Source of the DNA: Acetobacter ascendens
GTDB taxonomy: Bacteria; Pseudomonadota; Alphaproteobacteria; Acetobacterales; Acetobacteraceae
Direction: 5' to 3'
Assembly: GCF_001766235.1 (NCBI RefSeq)
Contig: NZ_CP015164.1
Coordinates: 2,197,001-2,261,000 of the forward strand
Length of the DNA: 64,000 nucleotides
Position numbers and translations under genes: made by a program. Each line of letters opens with the position of its first letter. The first letter of the stretch is position 1. Under the pieces are notes generated by a model that saw only the letters and a program-made list of their open reading frames with translations, was not told the DNA's origin and did not search any database. This document shows, piece by piece, positions 24,518-33,301 of the stretch.

Positions 24518-26182
24518 CGCGGATTTCTCACACTTGAGGCAATTTCGGTTCATTTTGTAGAATTCAGTCATCCCACAGGAGCCCGATCTGGAATATTGAC
24601 GATATTCTGCTTCTGGCGGCGGGTTCTGAACGCAGTGAGGGTGTCACGGCCTGAGAAGGCAGTGTTGGTGGAAGCTATGTGGTCTGTGCACTGTCTGTTT
24701 CTTCAGATGGCCTGCCGGAGCCTTCGCAATCGTGCATGAGCGAGGGCGAATTCATGCTGACAGGGGAACATGTCCGGCATGGACAGGACAATCCGACGGA
24801 CGCTGAGCGTTACACGTGTCGCGATTTTGAGCAGTCGTGCGCGTATGGTGCCACAGGTCGCCGTCTCCAGGCTGGTCTGGCCAAGGGCCAGTCTTTGCAG
24901 AGCGGTCAGCAGGACATAGGCTGCGGCCGAGAACCACAGCCGGAGCTGGTTGGCCCGGATGGTGTGGGACGAGGTCCTGTCTGAGAACAGATCCATCTGG
25001 CATTCCTTGATGCGGTTTTCCATATCCCCGCGTGCGCAGTAAATCTGTTCGTAGAGATGGCGGGGGTCGGACATTCCCTGCGGTAGCGTGGTGACAATAA
25101 AGCGATGATAGCGGTTGCCATGGCGCCATTCGGCCTTGGCCACGACCCGCCTGCGGCGCGTCCAGCTGTCCTTTGTGATCCAGTCAAAGGAGGCAAAGCC
25201 GCGCGCCGCTTTGCCTGTCGTGGCGGCTTCGTCACGAACCTCAGCGGACAAAGAGGCAATCCGGTCATACAGGCGGGTGTTGCCTGCAAGCCCAAACAGG
25301 AAGTCAACGTGGTTGTCTTCGCACCATGTCATCAGACTGTCCCGGGCGAAACCGCTGTCCCCACGCACCAGGATACGCACCCGGGGCCAGCGGCTCCTGA
25401 TCTGCTCCACGATCCGGCGGATGTCTGCCAGTGCTTCCTTCCCCGGGTCCCTGTCTGCCGTGCGCAGGGTAGCGCTAAGGAGATGGTCCCCGCAGAAGAT
25501 GTATAACGGCAGATAGCAGTTATGGCCGTAATATCCATGAAAGGCCCGGCCTTCCTGATGGCCATGGATACGGTCATCGGTGGCATCCACATCCAGAACG
25601 ATCCGGGCGGGTGCGCGCTCATGCTGGTCCATGAAAAGCATCACGAACAGGGTAGCCAGGGCCTCATGATCAGCAATGATGCGGCAGTAACGATCTGCCT
25701 GCTGCCCACTGCGCTCCAACCGGTTCAGCGTGGATTTGCCAGCCAATGCTGCGCAGTTTGCCCGGCCTCCTGACAGACGGCCCGAGGCCAGACCAAAGAT
25801 CAGGTCATGCCGCAGGGCATCGTGATCATTGAGATCTTCATAGCCCAGTGCCAGGCCCATGATCCGCTGACGGACAAGGTCTTCAACCCGGTATTCCACA
25901 AAGCCGGGATGCCGCTTATCGCGAAAACAGGCAGCAAAGCGGCGGCTGAGACCCAGAATGTCATCAGCCTGCTTCACCAGAATGACGCCCCCATCCGAAC
26001 TCATGCGACCCCCGTCAAAACGGGCCACAACACGCCGTCCACAGGAGGCTGGAAACTCATACGCGCCTGCGCTACACTCTGTCTGCATCGGGTTTTCTTA
26101 TAGCTTACGAAAATTTCTTTTACACAAAATAGACTTTTTCATAATCTAACCCGATGTACAACCCTTCTGTGAGATTTCCGCG
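24518..26182 (-). mobile_element. IS1380 copy 3 (1665 bp, complete)
   Basis: In the same orientation as copy 2, separated from it by only TCGA (24514-24517), and followed by TCGA (26183-26186). Its right terminal 100 bp before the IR differ from copies 1 and 2 by several bases (e.g. the promoter-proximal region 26095-26130), so it is not a fresh duplicate of copy 2. Confidence 0.97.
24703..26088 (-). CDS. IS1380 transposase (copy 3)
   Basis: Intact 461-aa IS1380 transposase with the same DDE blocks as copy 2. Small differences include ASGRLSGGRANC where copy 2 has VSGRLSGSRANC. Expected to be active for itself and for the inactive copy 1 in trans. Confidence 0.96.
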   Translation of the reverse strand: MQTECSAGAYEFPASCGRRVVARFDGGRMSSDGGVILVKQADDILGLSRRFAACFRDKRHPGFVEYRVEDLVRQRIMGLALGYEDLNDHDALRHDLIFGLASGRLSGGRANCAALAGKSTLNRLERSGQQADRYCRIIADHEALATLFVMLFMDQHERAPARIVLDVDATDDRIHGHQEGRAFHGYYGHNCYLPLYIFCGDHLLSATLRTADRDPGKEALADIRRIVEQIRSRWPRVRILVRGDSGFARDSLMTWCEDNHVDFLFGLAGNTRLYDRIASLSAEVRDEAATTGKAARGFASFDWITKDSWTRRRRVVAKAEWRHGNRYHRFIVTTLPQGMSDPRHLYEQIYCARGDMENRIKECQMDLFSDRTSSHTIRANQLRLWFSAAAYVLLTALQRLALGQTSLETATCGTIRARLLKIATRVTLSVRRIVLSMPDMFPCQHEFALAHARLRRLRQAI

Positions 26183-26955
26183 TCGACCAGGTGCCGACAC
26201 CGATAGACCCATCTGGGGCAGGCAACCGGCGCATCGCGTCGTTTTGCGGGAATGGCCGGTCGGGCTCCCATGTCCCAGATACGTTCACGGAAGGCGTCCG
26301 AGGCATAGCCCTTGTCCGCCACCACCCACAAAGGAATGGCGGGAAGGCTATCGAGCATATCTGGAGCCAGCGGCAGTTCATGGGCCTGGCCGGGCGCCAG
26401 GGCAAAACCAACAGCCTTTCCATGCCCGTCTGCTATCACGCAGACTTTTGTGCCATAGCCGCCGCGAGAGCGGCCAAGTGCTTCACGATGGTCTCGCTCT
26501 TCAAAAGAGCCCCCTTTTTTGGGGCTCCCGCCGCCTTGTGGTGAGCTCTGATATTCGTGCCATCCAGAAAAGTCATGCCGAGTGCTACTCCCTGTTGTTC
26601 CTGAACCAGTGCGAGCAGGCGTTCCCACACACCCAGCTTCGCCCAGCGGATGAAAAGCTGCGCCGCTCGCCACCATGGACCCAGTTCAGCGGGGATGCTC
26701 CGCCATTTCGCGCCATTCTCATGACGCCAGAAAATTGCTGCTATCGTACGCCGCAGATCATGTGGCGGCGTCTTGCCCCTTGGGCGAACCGCCTCAATCA
26801 GAGGTTCCCAGATCGCCCATGTCTCGTCCGTAAAGGTGCCTGTTCTGTCTCCTTCTTCCATCCCTACAATATGGGAAGAAATTCAAGATCTAACAGGCCC
26901 TAAATGTTCTCCACCAAAAAAACAATAATGGCTGCAAGCTGTATTCTGGGGCTTA

Positions 26956-27860
26956 GAGCCCTTTTGGAAATTCGCTATGATAGGTTTTCAAGAGGTTTTG
27001 AGCGTGATTCAAAGGCAGGATGTGGACGCCAGCACAACGAGGCCGCATGGCCGGAATTACACGCAAGACGAAACGCTATCCGTCTGATCTGACAGATGAG
27101 GAATGGGAGCGCATAGCGCCTCTGATGCCCCCTGCGAACCGGCGTGGTCGGAAACGGACAACCGATTTCCGTGAGATCATCAATGCTCTGCGCTATCTCG
27201 TGCGCTCAGGCTGCGGTTGGGAGATGCTTCCGGTTCATTTTGGCCCATGTCAAACGGTTTACTGGTGGTTCCGCAGGCTGATGCGCCGTTTCCTGTTCCA
27301 GACCATTCATGATGTCTGTCTGATGCTCGATCGTGAAGCGACAGGACGCGAAACCAGTCCATCGGGTGGTGTCATTGATAGCCAGAGTATCAAGGCACCC
27401 CACGCAAAGACACGTGGTTATGACGCAGGCAAGAAGATCGTCGGTCGGAAACGTCACATCGCAGTTGATACGGATGGCCGCCTTCTCCTGGTCCAGCTGA
27501 CAACAGCCGATATTTCGGACAGTGCAGGAGGACAGATGATCCTTGATGCCATTCGCAAACGCTGGCCTTGGGTGAAGCACCTGTTTGCCGATGGAGCCTA
27601 TGACCGCCTCCAGTTGATGGATAAGGCCACTTTTCTCGACTTCACAGTCGAGATCATCCGGCGGTCAGAGACAGCAAAAGGGTTTGAAATCCTGCCGCGT
27701 CGGTGGGTTGTGGAACGGACCTTCGGTTGGATGATCCGCTGGCGTCGCCTTGTGAAGGACTACGAACAGCGGATCGACGTCGCAGAGGCCATGATCCACA
27801 TCGCCATGGGAAGCCTCATGCTACGCCGAAACGCTCATCCGTGAATTTCCAAAAGGGCTC
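26956..27860 (+). mobile_element. IS5-family element #2 (905 bp, IS1031-like)
   Basis: Ends GAGCCCTTTTGGAAATTC and GAATTTCCAAAAGGGCTC are 18-bp perfect inverted repeats. Flanking trinucleotides are TTA (26953-26955) and TAA (27861-27863), fitting TNA targets but not identical. Excision leaving TTA restores the host frame. It holds one transposase gene. Confidence 0.92.
27020..27844 (+). CDS. IS5-family transposase (element #2)
   Basis: The 274-aa DDE transposase has SDLTDEEWERIAPLMPPANR near its start, Asp in SGGVIDSQSIKAPHA, Asp in HLFADGAYDRLQL and Glu in RRWVVERTFGWMIRWRRLVK. It is complete and probably active. A 153-bp non-autonomous element with matching ends lies at 36975. Confidence 0.95.
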   Translation: MWTPAQRGRMAGITRKTKRYPSDLTDEEWERIAPLMPPANRRGRKRTTDFREIINALRYLVRSGCGWEMLPVHFGPCQTVYWWFRRLMRRFLFQTIHDVCLMLDREATGRETSPSGGVIDSQSIKAPHAKTRGYDAGKKIVGRKRHIAVDTDGRLLLVQLTTADISDSAGGQMILDAIRKRWPWVKHLFADGAYDRLQLMDKATFLDFTVEIIRRSETAKGFEILPRRWVVERTFGWMIRWRRLVKDYEQRIDVAEAMIHIAMGSLMLRRNAHP

Positions 27861-28391
27861 TAAGTGCTGCAGGTATGGCACAAGCACAGAACACGCCTTC
27901 CCACCTTCCAGCAGGCACCACATTTCCGACCGCTCCTGCAGATGCCCTTCCGGTAACAGATCCGGCTCATCCGGCTTCTGCCCCTACTTATGGCGCACAG
28001 GTTGTGGGGAATGTTTCGGGCACCTCTACCACAGCCACCCCCGGCGTTTTGGGAGAAGGCGGCCTGCCATCAATAGAAAACGCAAGCACTGGCAATGTGG
28101 CTGGTCTACTTTCCTATTGCGTGCATAAAAATTATGCCTCTGGCACAACACCACGCAGTGTAGCCCGCAATCTTTCCAAACGCCCAGATGTGCGGAACGA
28201 TCAGGGATATTCTTTAGGGGGGCAAGGGTTGCTACAAAACAGCACATCCAAACCCTTTGATATTGCCACGCTTGAGCTTTCCAAGCGTGTAAAGTTGTGC
28301 AGCGACCTTACAAAAAAAGGCCAAAGCCTGACAGACTAACATCCTTCCATGCTTGGGGGCAGGTATAACTGCTTGCCCCACTTTGATGGAT

Positions 28392-28425
28392 ACGCCAGGC
28401 GTTTCCTCGCTGGCGTTACTTTTTG
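28392..28425 (+). terminator. terminator after the DUF2501 gene
   Basis: ACGCCAG (28392-28398) pairs with CTGGCGT (28410-28416) and TACTTTTTG follows on the plus strand. It touches the mazG stop codon from the other side. A second, weaker hairpin (GGGGCAG/CTGC..GCCCC) lies near 28350-28380. Confidence 0.6.
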
Positions 28426-29321
28426 TTTTCTACTTTTTTGATATCCTTCCAAATACCATCAAGCATTTCCACGCTTTGGTCTGGCATGGAAAGTCCCTGT
28501 TCCGCCAGAACGGCCTCTACCCCTTCAAACCTGCGGGTGAATTTGTCACACGCTTGGCGCAAGCAGGCTTCCGGGTCTAGCTTCAGCCGCCGTGCCAGAC
28601 TGGCAATAGAAAACAGAACATCACCCAGTTCATCCTGCATGCGCTCACGGTTGCCAGCTTCCAGTTCAACAGAAAACTCTTCAATCTCTTCATGAACCTT
28701 GGCTACCACACCAGAAAGATCTGGCCAGTCAAACCCCACGCGTGCAGCGCGCGCTGCCAATTTGGAGGCACGCAATAATGCAGGCAATGCTGGCGGCACA
28801 CCCGCCAAGGCACCCGGCACTGCTGCCCCTTTGCCATTTTGCCCGACATTACGCTGCCGTTCCTTCTCCTTCAACGTTTCCCACAGGCCGGGAATGTCCT
28901 GCTTTGGTTGCTGCGCATCCGCTACGGCATGATCTTCCAGAACATCGGCACCAAACACCACATGAGGGTGGCGGCGGATCATCTTTCCCGTAATCATGCG
29001 GGCTACGGTTGCAAAATCAAACCGCCCCTCTTCCTGCGCAAGCTGGGCTTGATACACAACCTGTAGCAGCAGGTCCCCCAATTCATCGGGAAACGCATTC
29101 CAATCCTTTTTCTGAATGGCATCTAGCACTTCATACGCTTCTTCAATGGCGTAGGGTGCTATGGTTTCATGCGTTTGCTCTCTATCCCACGGGCAGCCTT
29201 CCTTAGGGTCTCGCAAGCGGGCCATAAGGGCTAGCAGACGTTGCAGCTCATATGCCGCCTGTTGGCTGTTGTTCTGTTTTACGCTTTCTGCCGGTTGGCT
29301 GGATGCAGGGGAAGTGGTCAT
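28416..29321 (-). CDS. mazG: nucleoside triphosphate pyrophosphohydrolase MazG
   Basis: The 301-aa protein has tandem MazG folds. The first, at about residues 30-130, has RDPKEGCPWDREQTHETIAP and EEAYEVLDAI...DELGDLLLQV, where the Glu/Asp residues bind Mg. The second near residues 200-270 has EEIEEFSVELEA...DELGDVLFSI. It hydrolyses aberrant or excess NTPs to NMP and PPi. Start at 29321 was chosen because the upstream extension is not conserved. A long Ala/Pro insert (residues ~165-190) separates the domains. Confidence 0.95.
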   Translation of the reverse strand: MTTSPASSQPAESVKQNNSQQAAYELQRLLALMARLRDPKEGCPWDREQTHETIAPYAIEEAYEVLDAIQKKDWNAFPDELGDLLLQVVYQAQLAQEEGRFDFATVARMITGKMIRRHPHVVFGADVLEDHAVADAQQPKQDIPGLWETLKEKERQRNVGQNGKGAAVPGALAGVPPALPALLRASKLAARAARVGFDWPDLSGVVAKVHEEIEEFSVELEAGNRERMQDELGDVLFSIASLARRLKLDPEACLRQACDKFTRRFEGVEAVLAEQGLSMPDQSVEMLDGIWKDIKKVENKK

Positions 29322-29465
29322 GCTTGTTTCTGCCTTTGGTTTGCATACATACACCGCTACCCGGTGCAAAAAGATATGATGGCATTTTGCCATAAACAGC
29401 CACGTCGTCTATGCGGCAGCACCCAGAAAGCCTAATCTGACGCCAGAACCAGAATGAGGTAAGGC

Positions 29466-30386
29466 ATGACACAAAAACCCGTAGTCTTTATTGATGGTGA
29501 AGCCGGCACAACAGGGCTTGAAATTCGCGAACGCCTTGCCCCTTTGCCTGTTACGCTCCATTCCGTAGATCATGCACACCGTAAGGACCCAGCCGCCCGT
29601 AAGGAGGCCATGCAGGCAGCAGATCTGGTTGTGCTGTGCCTGCCTGATGATGCCTCCCGCGAGGCTGTTGAAATGGCCGCAGAATTAGGCGATGCCTCCC
29701 CCCGCATTCTGGATGCCAGCACGGCTTTCCGCACGGCACCCGGTTGGGTTTATGGCTTTCCCGAACTGGAAGCCGGACAGGCTGAAGCTATTGCCATTGC
29801 CCCCTGCGTAGCTAACCCCGGCTGTTACCCTACAGGTGCCATTGCCCTGTTGCGCCCGCTGGTGGAAGCTGGCGTGATGGACGCGCATTATCCGGTGTGT
29901 ATCAACGCCATTAGCGGATACTCCGGCGGTGGCCGCAGCATGATTGAAGCGCATGAGCGCGATGGGAGCCCAGCATTTGAACTGTATGGCCTAAAGCTTG
30001 AGCACAAACACGTGCCCGAAATTCATCAACATGCAGGCCTTAAGCGCAGACCGGTTTTTGTGCCTTCTGTTGGGCACTTTGCGCGCGGCATGATTGTGTC
30101 CATCCCGCTGCATCTGGATGATCTGAACGGAAACGTGAGCGGGGAAGACCTGCACAACATTCTAGAAAAACGCTACGCAGGGCAAGACCATGTGCGTGTG
30201 CTGGCCGCAGAGCCAAAACTTTCTGCCGAAGCCCTTGCGGGAAGCGACAGGATGGAACTGCGCGTACATGCCAATACCCAGAACCGGCAGGCGCTGCTTA
30301 CGGCCCGCTTGGATAATCTGGGCAAAGGGGCATCTGGCGCCGCGTTGCAGAACATCCGGCTGATGCTGGGCCTGAACGCCGCCTAA
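29466..30386 (+). CDS. argC: N-acetyl-gamma-glutamyl-phosphate reductase (type 2)
   Basis: The 306-aa length fits the short AGPR class. The NADP-binding start is VVFIDGEAGTTGLEIRERLA; the catalytic Cys is in VANPGCYPTGA; SGYSGGGRSMIEAHE and the His-containing VPSVGHFARGM complete the active site. It reduces N-acetylglutamyl phosphate in arginine synthesis. The gene stands 38 bp before an SDR gene and may share its transcript. Confidence 0.96.
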   Translation: MTQKPVVFIDGEAGTTGLEIRERLAPLPVTLHSVDHAHRKDPAARKEAMQAADLVVLCLPDDASREAVEMAAELGDASPRILDASTAFRTAPGWVYGFPELEAGQAEAIAIAPCVANPGCYPTGAIALLRPLVEAGVMDAHYPVCINAISGYSGGGRSMIEAHERDGSPAFELYGLKLEHKHVPEIHQHAGLKRRPVFVPSVGHFARGMIVSIPLHLDDLNGNVSGEDLHNILEKRYAGQDHVRVLAAEPKLSAEALAGSDRMELRVHANTQNRQALLTARLDNLGKGASGAALQNIRLMLGLNAA

Positions 30387-30423
30387 GCCCTGCCTACGCA
30401 AAACAAAAGAAAGGTTAAAGACT

Positions 30424-31155
30424 ATGAGCAACCGTGTTGCACTTGTAACCGGCGGGAGCCGAGGCATTGGTGCCGCTATTGTTGAGGCTCTGGCAAAAGA
30501 TGGGTACGATATTGCCCTTTCTTACGCCAACAGCGCAGATGCTGCCGAAAAGATTGCCCAGAAAGTGCGCGCACTGGGCCGCAAGGCCGTCACCATTAAA
30601 GCCAATGGCGCTACGGTAGAAGGCAACAAGGCTGTTATTGCCAAAACCATTGCAGATTTTGGCCGAATTGATGCACTGGTGTGCAATGCGGGCATGTTTC
30701 CTTATGGCCCAATCAATGAAACCAGTGTTGAAGATATTGAAAAAGTTCTTAACTTGAATGTGCGGGCTGTTATGATTGAAACAGCAGAAGCCACAAAGCA
30801 CATGCAAAAAGGAGGGCGCCTTATTTTTATAGGTTCTGCTTTTGGTGCGCGTGCGCCTTTCCCCGGCATTTCCCTGTACGCCACAACCAAAGCGGCACTG
30901 CGCGGCTTTGCCAAAGGCGTTGCGCGTGATCTGGGGCCAAAAGGCATTACTGCCAACGTGGTGGAACCCGGCCCGATTGACACGGACATGAACCCAGCTG
31001 AAGGCGAAGTTGCCAAACTGATCAGCAGCTTTGTGGCTACCGGCGCTTATGGCACGGTGGCAGATATTGCTTCTACCGTTGCCTTTCTTGCCAGCCCGCA
31101 GGCTGAATACATTACAGGTGCGGCTATTCCGGTAGATGGCGGACTGGAAGCTTAA
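30424..31155 (+). CDS. SDR-family oxidoreductase
   Basis: The 243-aa classical short-chain dehydrogenase has the Rossmann motif TGGSRGIGAA near the N-terminus, VCNAGMFP, the catalytic Ser region FIGSAFG and the YATTK catalytic Tyr/Lys. The substrate cannot be predicted; sequence resembles 3-oxoacyl-reductase-like SDRs. Ribosome site AAAGAAAGG precedes ATG. A strong terminator follows. Confidence 0.93.
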   Translation: MSNRVALVTGGSRGIGAAIVEALAKDGYDIALSYANSADAAEKIAQKVRALGRKAVTIKANGATVEGNKAVIAKTIADFGRIDALVCNAGMFPYGPINETSVEDIEKVLNLNVRAVMIETAEATKHMQKGGRLIFIGSAFGARAPFPGISLYATTKAALRGFAKGVARDLGPKGITANVVEPGPIDTDMNPAEGEVAKLISSFVATGAYGTVADIASTVAFLASPQAEYITGAAIPVDGGLEA

Positions 31156-31191
31156 AGTCTTCCGATTTTTCTAATGGAATTTTATTTAAAG

Positions 31192-31226
31192 CCCCAACAT
31201 CCTGAAAACGGATGTTGGGGGTTTTT
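31192..31226 (+). terminator. terminator after SDR gene
   Basis: CCCCAACATCC and GGATGTTGGGG form an 11-bp stem followed by GTTTTT. Confidence 0.92.
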
Positions 31227-31258
31227 CTATTTAACTGAACAAAACCCCGCCACAGAAA

Positions 31259-32653
31259 TTATGCTGACAACGCCACATATTCCTGTTGATCGGCATGCAC
31301 AACATATGGGCCAGCTGCCCGGATTTCTAAGCTGAGAATACCCATTTTGCTTGTTACGATATTATGCAGCGGCAAAAAAGCGTTGCCATCTGTCCATGCG
31401 CAATCTTGCCACCCCATATCATGCCAACCTTCTGGCTTGGATGGTGACAGGTGCTCCATAACCTGCTGCGACACCCGGATAGAACCAAAATGGATTTTGC
31501 CAACAGCAACACCCATTTGGCGACGGTCATCCACAAACGGTCCGATAGCATCACTGGGACGGCTGGAGCGAGATACCACACGCACACTTTCCACACCTGC
31601 GGGGAGCATGAAGCTGTAAGTGTTCTCGGATTTTTTGAAGGGATAAATGGTTGCCCCACGGCTTGTGATCAGCTTGAGATCTGGATCTTCAATAAGAGCT
31701 TTTGGTGCTGTGCGATTCCCAATCCCCAGATCTTTTGCTCTTTCTTCTAATTTTTGAAAAATTGGCTCAACAAACTCACGCTGAACACCCAATGGTGCAG
31801 CGGCATCTTTCTGCCAGTTTTTCTGCTTTCCACCAATTCTGACAACTTTGCCAGCCTGCTGGAAGTTACGACGGTTTCCTGTATCCAGATAGCTTTCAGT
31901 CAGCATACCATCTGCCATAATGACTGAATGTTTTTCCGTTTCAATATGGTAGTAATCATAAGATGTCATGGTGGTATCATAATAAATGGAACGACCATTT
32001 ACCAACATACGTGCAGGAACAAACCTTCCTTCCACAAACAGACAATGTTCGGGTGTTATCAACATATCTTTAAAAGGTACGTTTTCTGCAATAGAATTTT
32101 TTAGAATCCGTATAGGATATCCAGCTTGATCTTCTGGCAAATTGGCATTGACAACAACATGTGCTGTTCCTGCCCATACCACTTCTTTTTGTTCTTCTGT
32201 ACCATCAATAAAAACAGAAACCTTTTCACCGGGAGCAATATCCTGCACCGGCATATATCCATCTTGCGTTTTTATTAAAGAATCTTTTAAAAAACATGAA
32301 AATGTATCACTATAAACTCCATTTGTTGTAATAGTTGTAACTGAATACACCCCATCCAAGCTATGCCCAATGTTTAATGGATTAATAACTGTAGCTGTAT
32401 CCGGTATCACGACGTAAAGTCTCTGATTTGTATAACCACTGCCTTCATTAAGATCTGTACTGATAATTGTTTCTTTAGTTGTTGGATCATACGTTGCATA
32501 TAGATCTGATGTAGAAATAGAAAGATCTAATGTGAAATGGTAATCATATGGATTACTGATTTCATAATAATTGGAACCTGTCAGTCCGGATGCACCCGAA
32601 AGAGATACATCCTGATTTGATGAGGTAATTTCTATAGTATTTGAATCTGACAT
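31259..32653 (-). CDS. Hint-domain (hedgehog/intein-type) protein
   Basis: The 464-aa protein has an N-terminal Ser/Thr/Tyr-rich beta region (residues 1-115), then a Hint_2 domain beginning with Cys120 (CFLKDSLIKTQDGYMPVQDI, then KDMLITPEHCLFVEGRFVPA), and a C-terminal part of about 220 residues of unknown fold. Hint domains self-process via the first Cys in hedgehogs and inteins; in acetic acid bacteria such proteins are common but unstudied. Start at 32653 has GGTGA upstream; a frame to 32689 exists. It diverges from the GG-leader peptide gene. Confidence 0.85.
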   Translation of the reverse strand: MSDSNTIEITSSNQDVSLSGASGLTGSNYYEISNPYDYHFTLDLSISTSDLYATYDPTTKETIISTDLNEGSGYTNQRLYVVIPDTATVINPLNIGHSLDGVYSVTTITTNGVYSDTFSCFLKDSLIKTQDGYMPVQDIAPGEKVSVFIDGTEEQKEVVWAGTAHVVVNANLPEDQAGYPIRILKNSIAENVPFKDMLITPEHCLFVEGRFVPARMLVNGRSIYYDTTMTSYDYYHIETEKHSVIMADGMLTESYLDTGNRRNFQQAGKVVRIGGKQKNWQKDAAAPLGVQREFVEPIFQKLEERAKDLGIGNRTAPKALIEDPDLKLITSRGATIYPFKKSENTYSFMLPAGVESVRVVSRSSRPSDAIGPFVDDRRQMGVAVGKIHFGSIRVSQQVMEHLSPSKPEGWHDMGWQDCAWTDGNAFLPLHNIVTSKMGILSLEIRAAGPYVVHADQQEYVALSA

Positions 32654-32946
32654 TTGAGAATCACCATATAATTTCATGAAAAATTTCATGAAAACATGGC
32701 AAAACGTAAGGGCTTTTGAAGCACGCCCATGAATGCAAAAATCGCATACCTGGTTTGATTATTTATTTTTGATAGGCATTAATGAACAAAATAAATACAC
32801 AGCGTATAATATAAATTCCTTTATTTAATTATTTAGTTACGTGTTCTGTTATGAGTTACTTTACTATAATATTGTCAGAAAATATATTTTGCCAGAATAT
32901 AGGTCTGCCACAATGGCACAACTTTCTTAGTCTAAGGTGAAAACCT
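32654..32946. promoter_or_regulatory. AT-rich divergent control region
   Basis: This 293-bp region is very AT-rich (32750-32880 almost only A/T) and separates the Hint gene from the peptide gene. It contains two TTTCATGAAAA repeats 12 bp apart (32672-32695) on the Hint side. Promoters for both genes must lie here, but no convincing -35/-10 pair was chosen. AAGGTG precedes the peptide ATG. Confidence 0.4.
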
Positions 32947-33207
32947 ATGAAAACTCTGAACGATTCCGAAATCTCTATGGTTGCAGGCGGCACGCTGGGC
33001 GATGCTCTGGGCACCACACTGACAGACACGCTGGCTGGTCTGGATGATGGCCTGGCCACCATTCTTGGCGGCGTGAACAGCACGGTTAATACTCTGGTTC
33101 CTGCTGTAACTGGTGGCGTAACCACAATTGCTGATGGCCTGCTGACCGGTCTGGATGCCACGACCAATGGCGTGACCTCCCTGCTGGGTGACGTTCTGAA
33201 AGTTTAA
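32947..33207 (+). CDS. double-glycine-leader secreted peptide (bacteriocin-like)
   Basis: The 86-aa precursor begins MKTLNDSEISMVAGG, fitting the class II leader pattern: Leu at -12, Glu at -8, Ile at -7, Val at -4, Gly-Gly at -2/-1. The predicted mature part has 71 residues, rich in Thr, Gly, Leu and Asp, with no Cys, Trp, Tyr, Phe, His or Arg, one Lys and about eight Asp. The next genes encode the matching exporter, whose C39 peptidase should cut after the GG. Function could be a bacteriocin, a signal or a surface/biofilm component. No immunity gene is recognised. Confidence 0.8.
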   Translation: MKTLNDSEISMVAGGTLGDALGTTLTDTLAGLDDGLATILGGVNSTVNTLVPAVTGGVTTIADGLLTGLDATTNGVTSLLGDVLKV

Positions 33208-33219
33208 TTTCAGGAATTT

Positions 33220-33245
33220 CCAGGCGGTTTTCAAAAACCGCCTGG
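33220..33245 (+). terminator. hairpin between peptide and exporter genes
   Basis: CCAGGCGGTTTT and AAAACCGCCTGG form a 12-bp perfect stem with a CA loop, followed by the weak T-rich TTATTTTG. It could act as a partial terminator or as an mRNA stabiliser, giving more peptide message than exporter message. Confidence 0.7.
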
Positions 33246-33301
33246 TTATTTTGCAAATATACTTAAAGTGGTAAAACCTTGCACCCTTCAAAAAAGCCTG
33301 C

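Larger units (their letters stand above)
22727..26861 (-). pseudogene. IS5-family transposase of element #1, interrupted
   Basis: Frame 1 (26436-26861) has WAIWEPLIEAVRPRGKTPPH and the first Asp in MTFLDGTNIRAH; frame 2 resumes with GGYGTKVCVIADG and the second Asp in VVADKGYASDAF. It is cut at CRHLV by IS1380. Beyond the insertions the frame continues with VENLWARLKEWRAVATRYEK, holding the final Glu, and stops inside the terminal repeat at 22727. The element is otherwise complete. Confidence 0.85.
22720..26900 (-). mobile_element. IS5-family element #1 split by two IS1380 copies
   Basis: The two parts, 22720-22848 and 26187-26900, add to 843 bp. Ends GGGCCTGTTAG and CTAACAGGCCC are inverted repeats; TA dinucleotides adjoin both (22718-22719, 26901-26902). 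Coding is on the minus strand in two overlapping frames, as in IS427-group elements. The tandem IS1380 pair entered at TCGA in the second frame. The right end lies 3 bp before the DUF2501 start codon. Confidence 0.9.
26904..28339 (+). pseudogene. DUF2501 exported protein, split by IS5 element
   Basis: Joining 26904-26955 to 27864-28339 restores a 175-codon frame. It starts with a signal peptide (FSTKKTIMAASCILGLSAAG, cleavage after MAQA) and has the DUF2501 block GNVAGLLSYCVHKNYASGTT, then FDIATLELSKRVKLCSDLTK. The family is periplasmic and of unknown role (E. coli YjjA). It is disrupted twice: element #1 sits 3 bp before the ATG, separating the GAAAGGG ribosome site, and element #2 lies within the signal peptide. 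Confidence 0.88.

Noticed and set aside
32672..32695. TTTCATGAAAA direct repeats upstream of the Hint gene as a PHO box
   Set aside because: Repeat period is 12 bp rather than 11 and neither half has CTGTCAT; likeness to the porin box is probably chance in AT-rich DNA.
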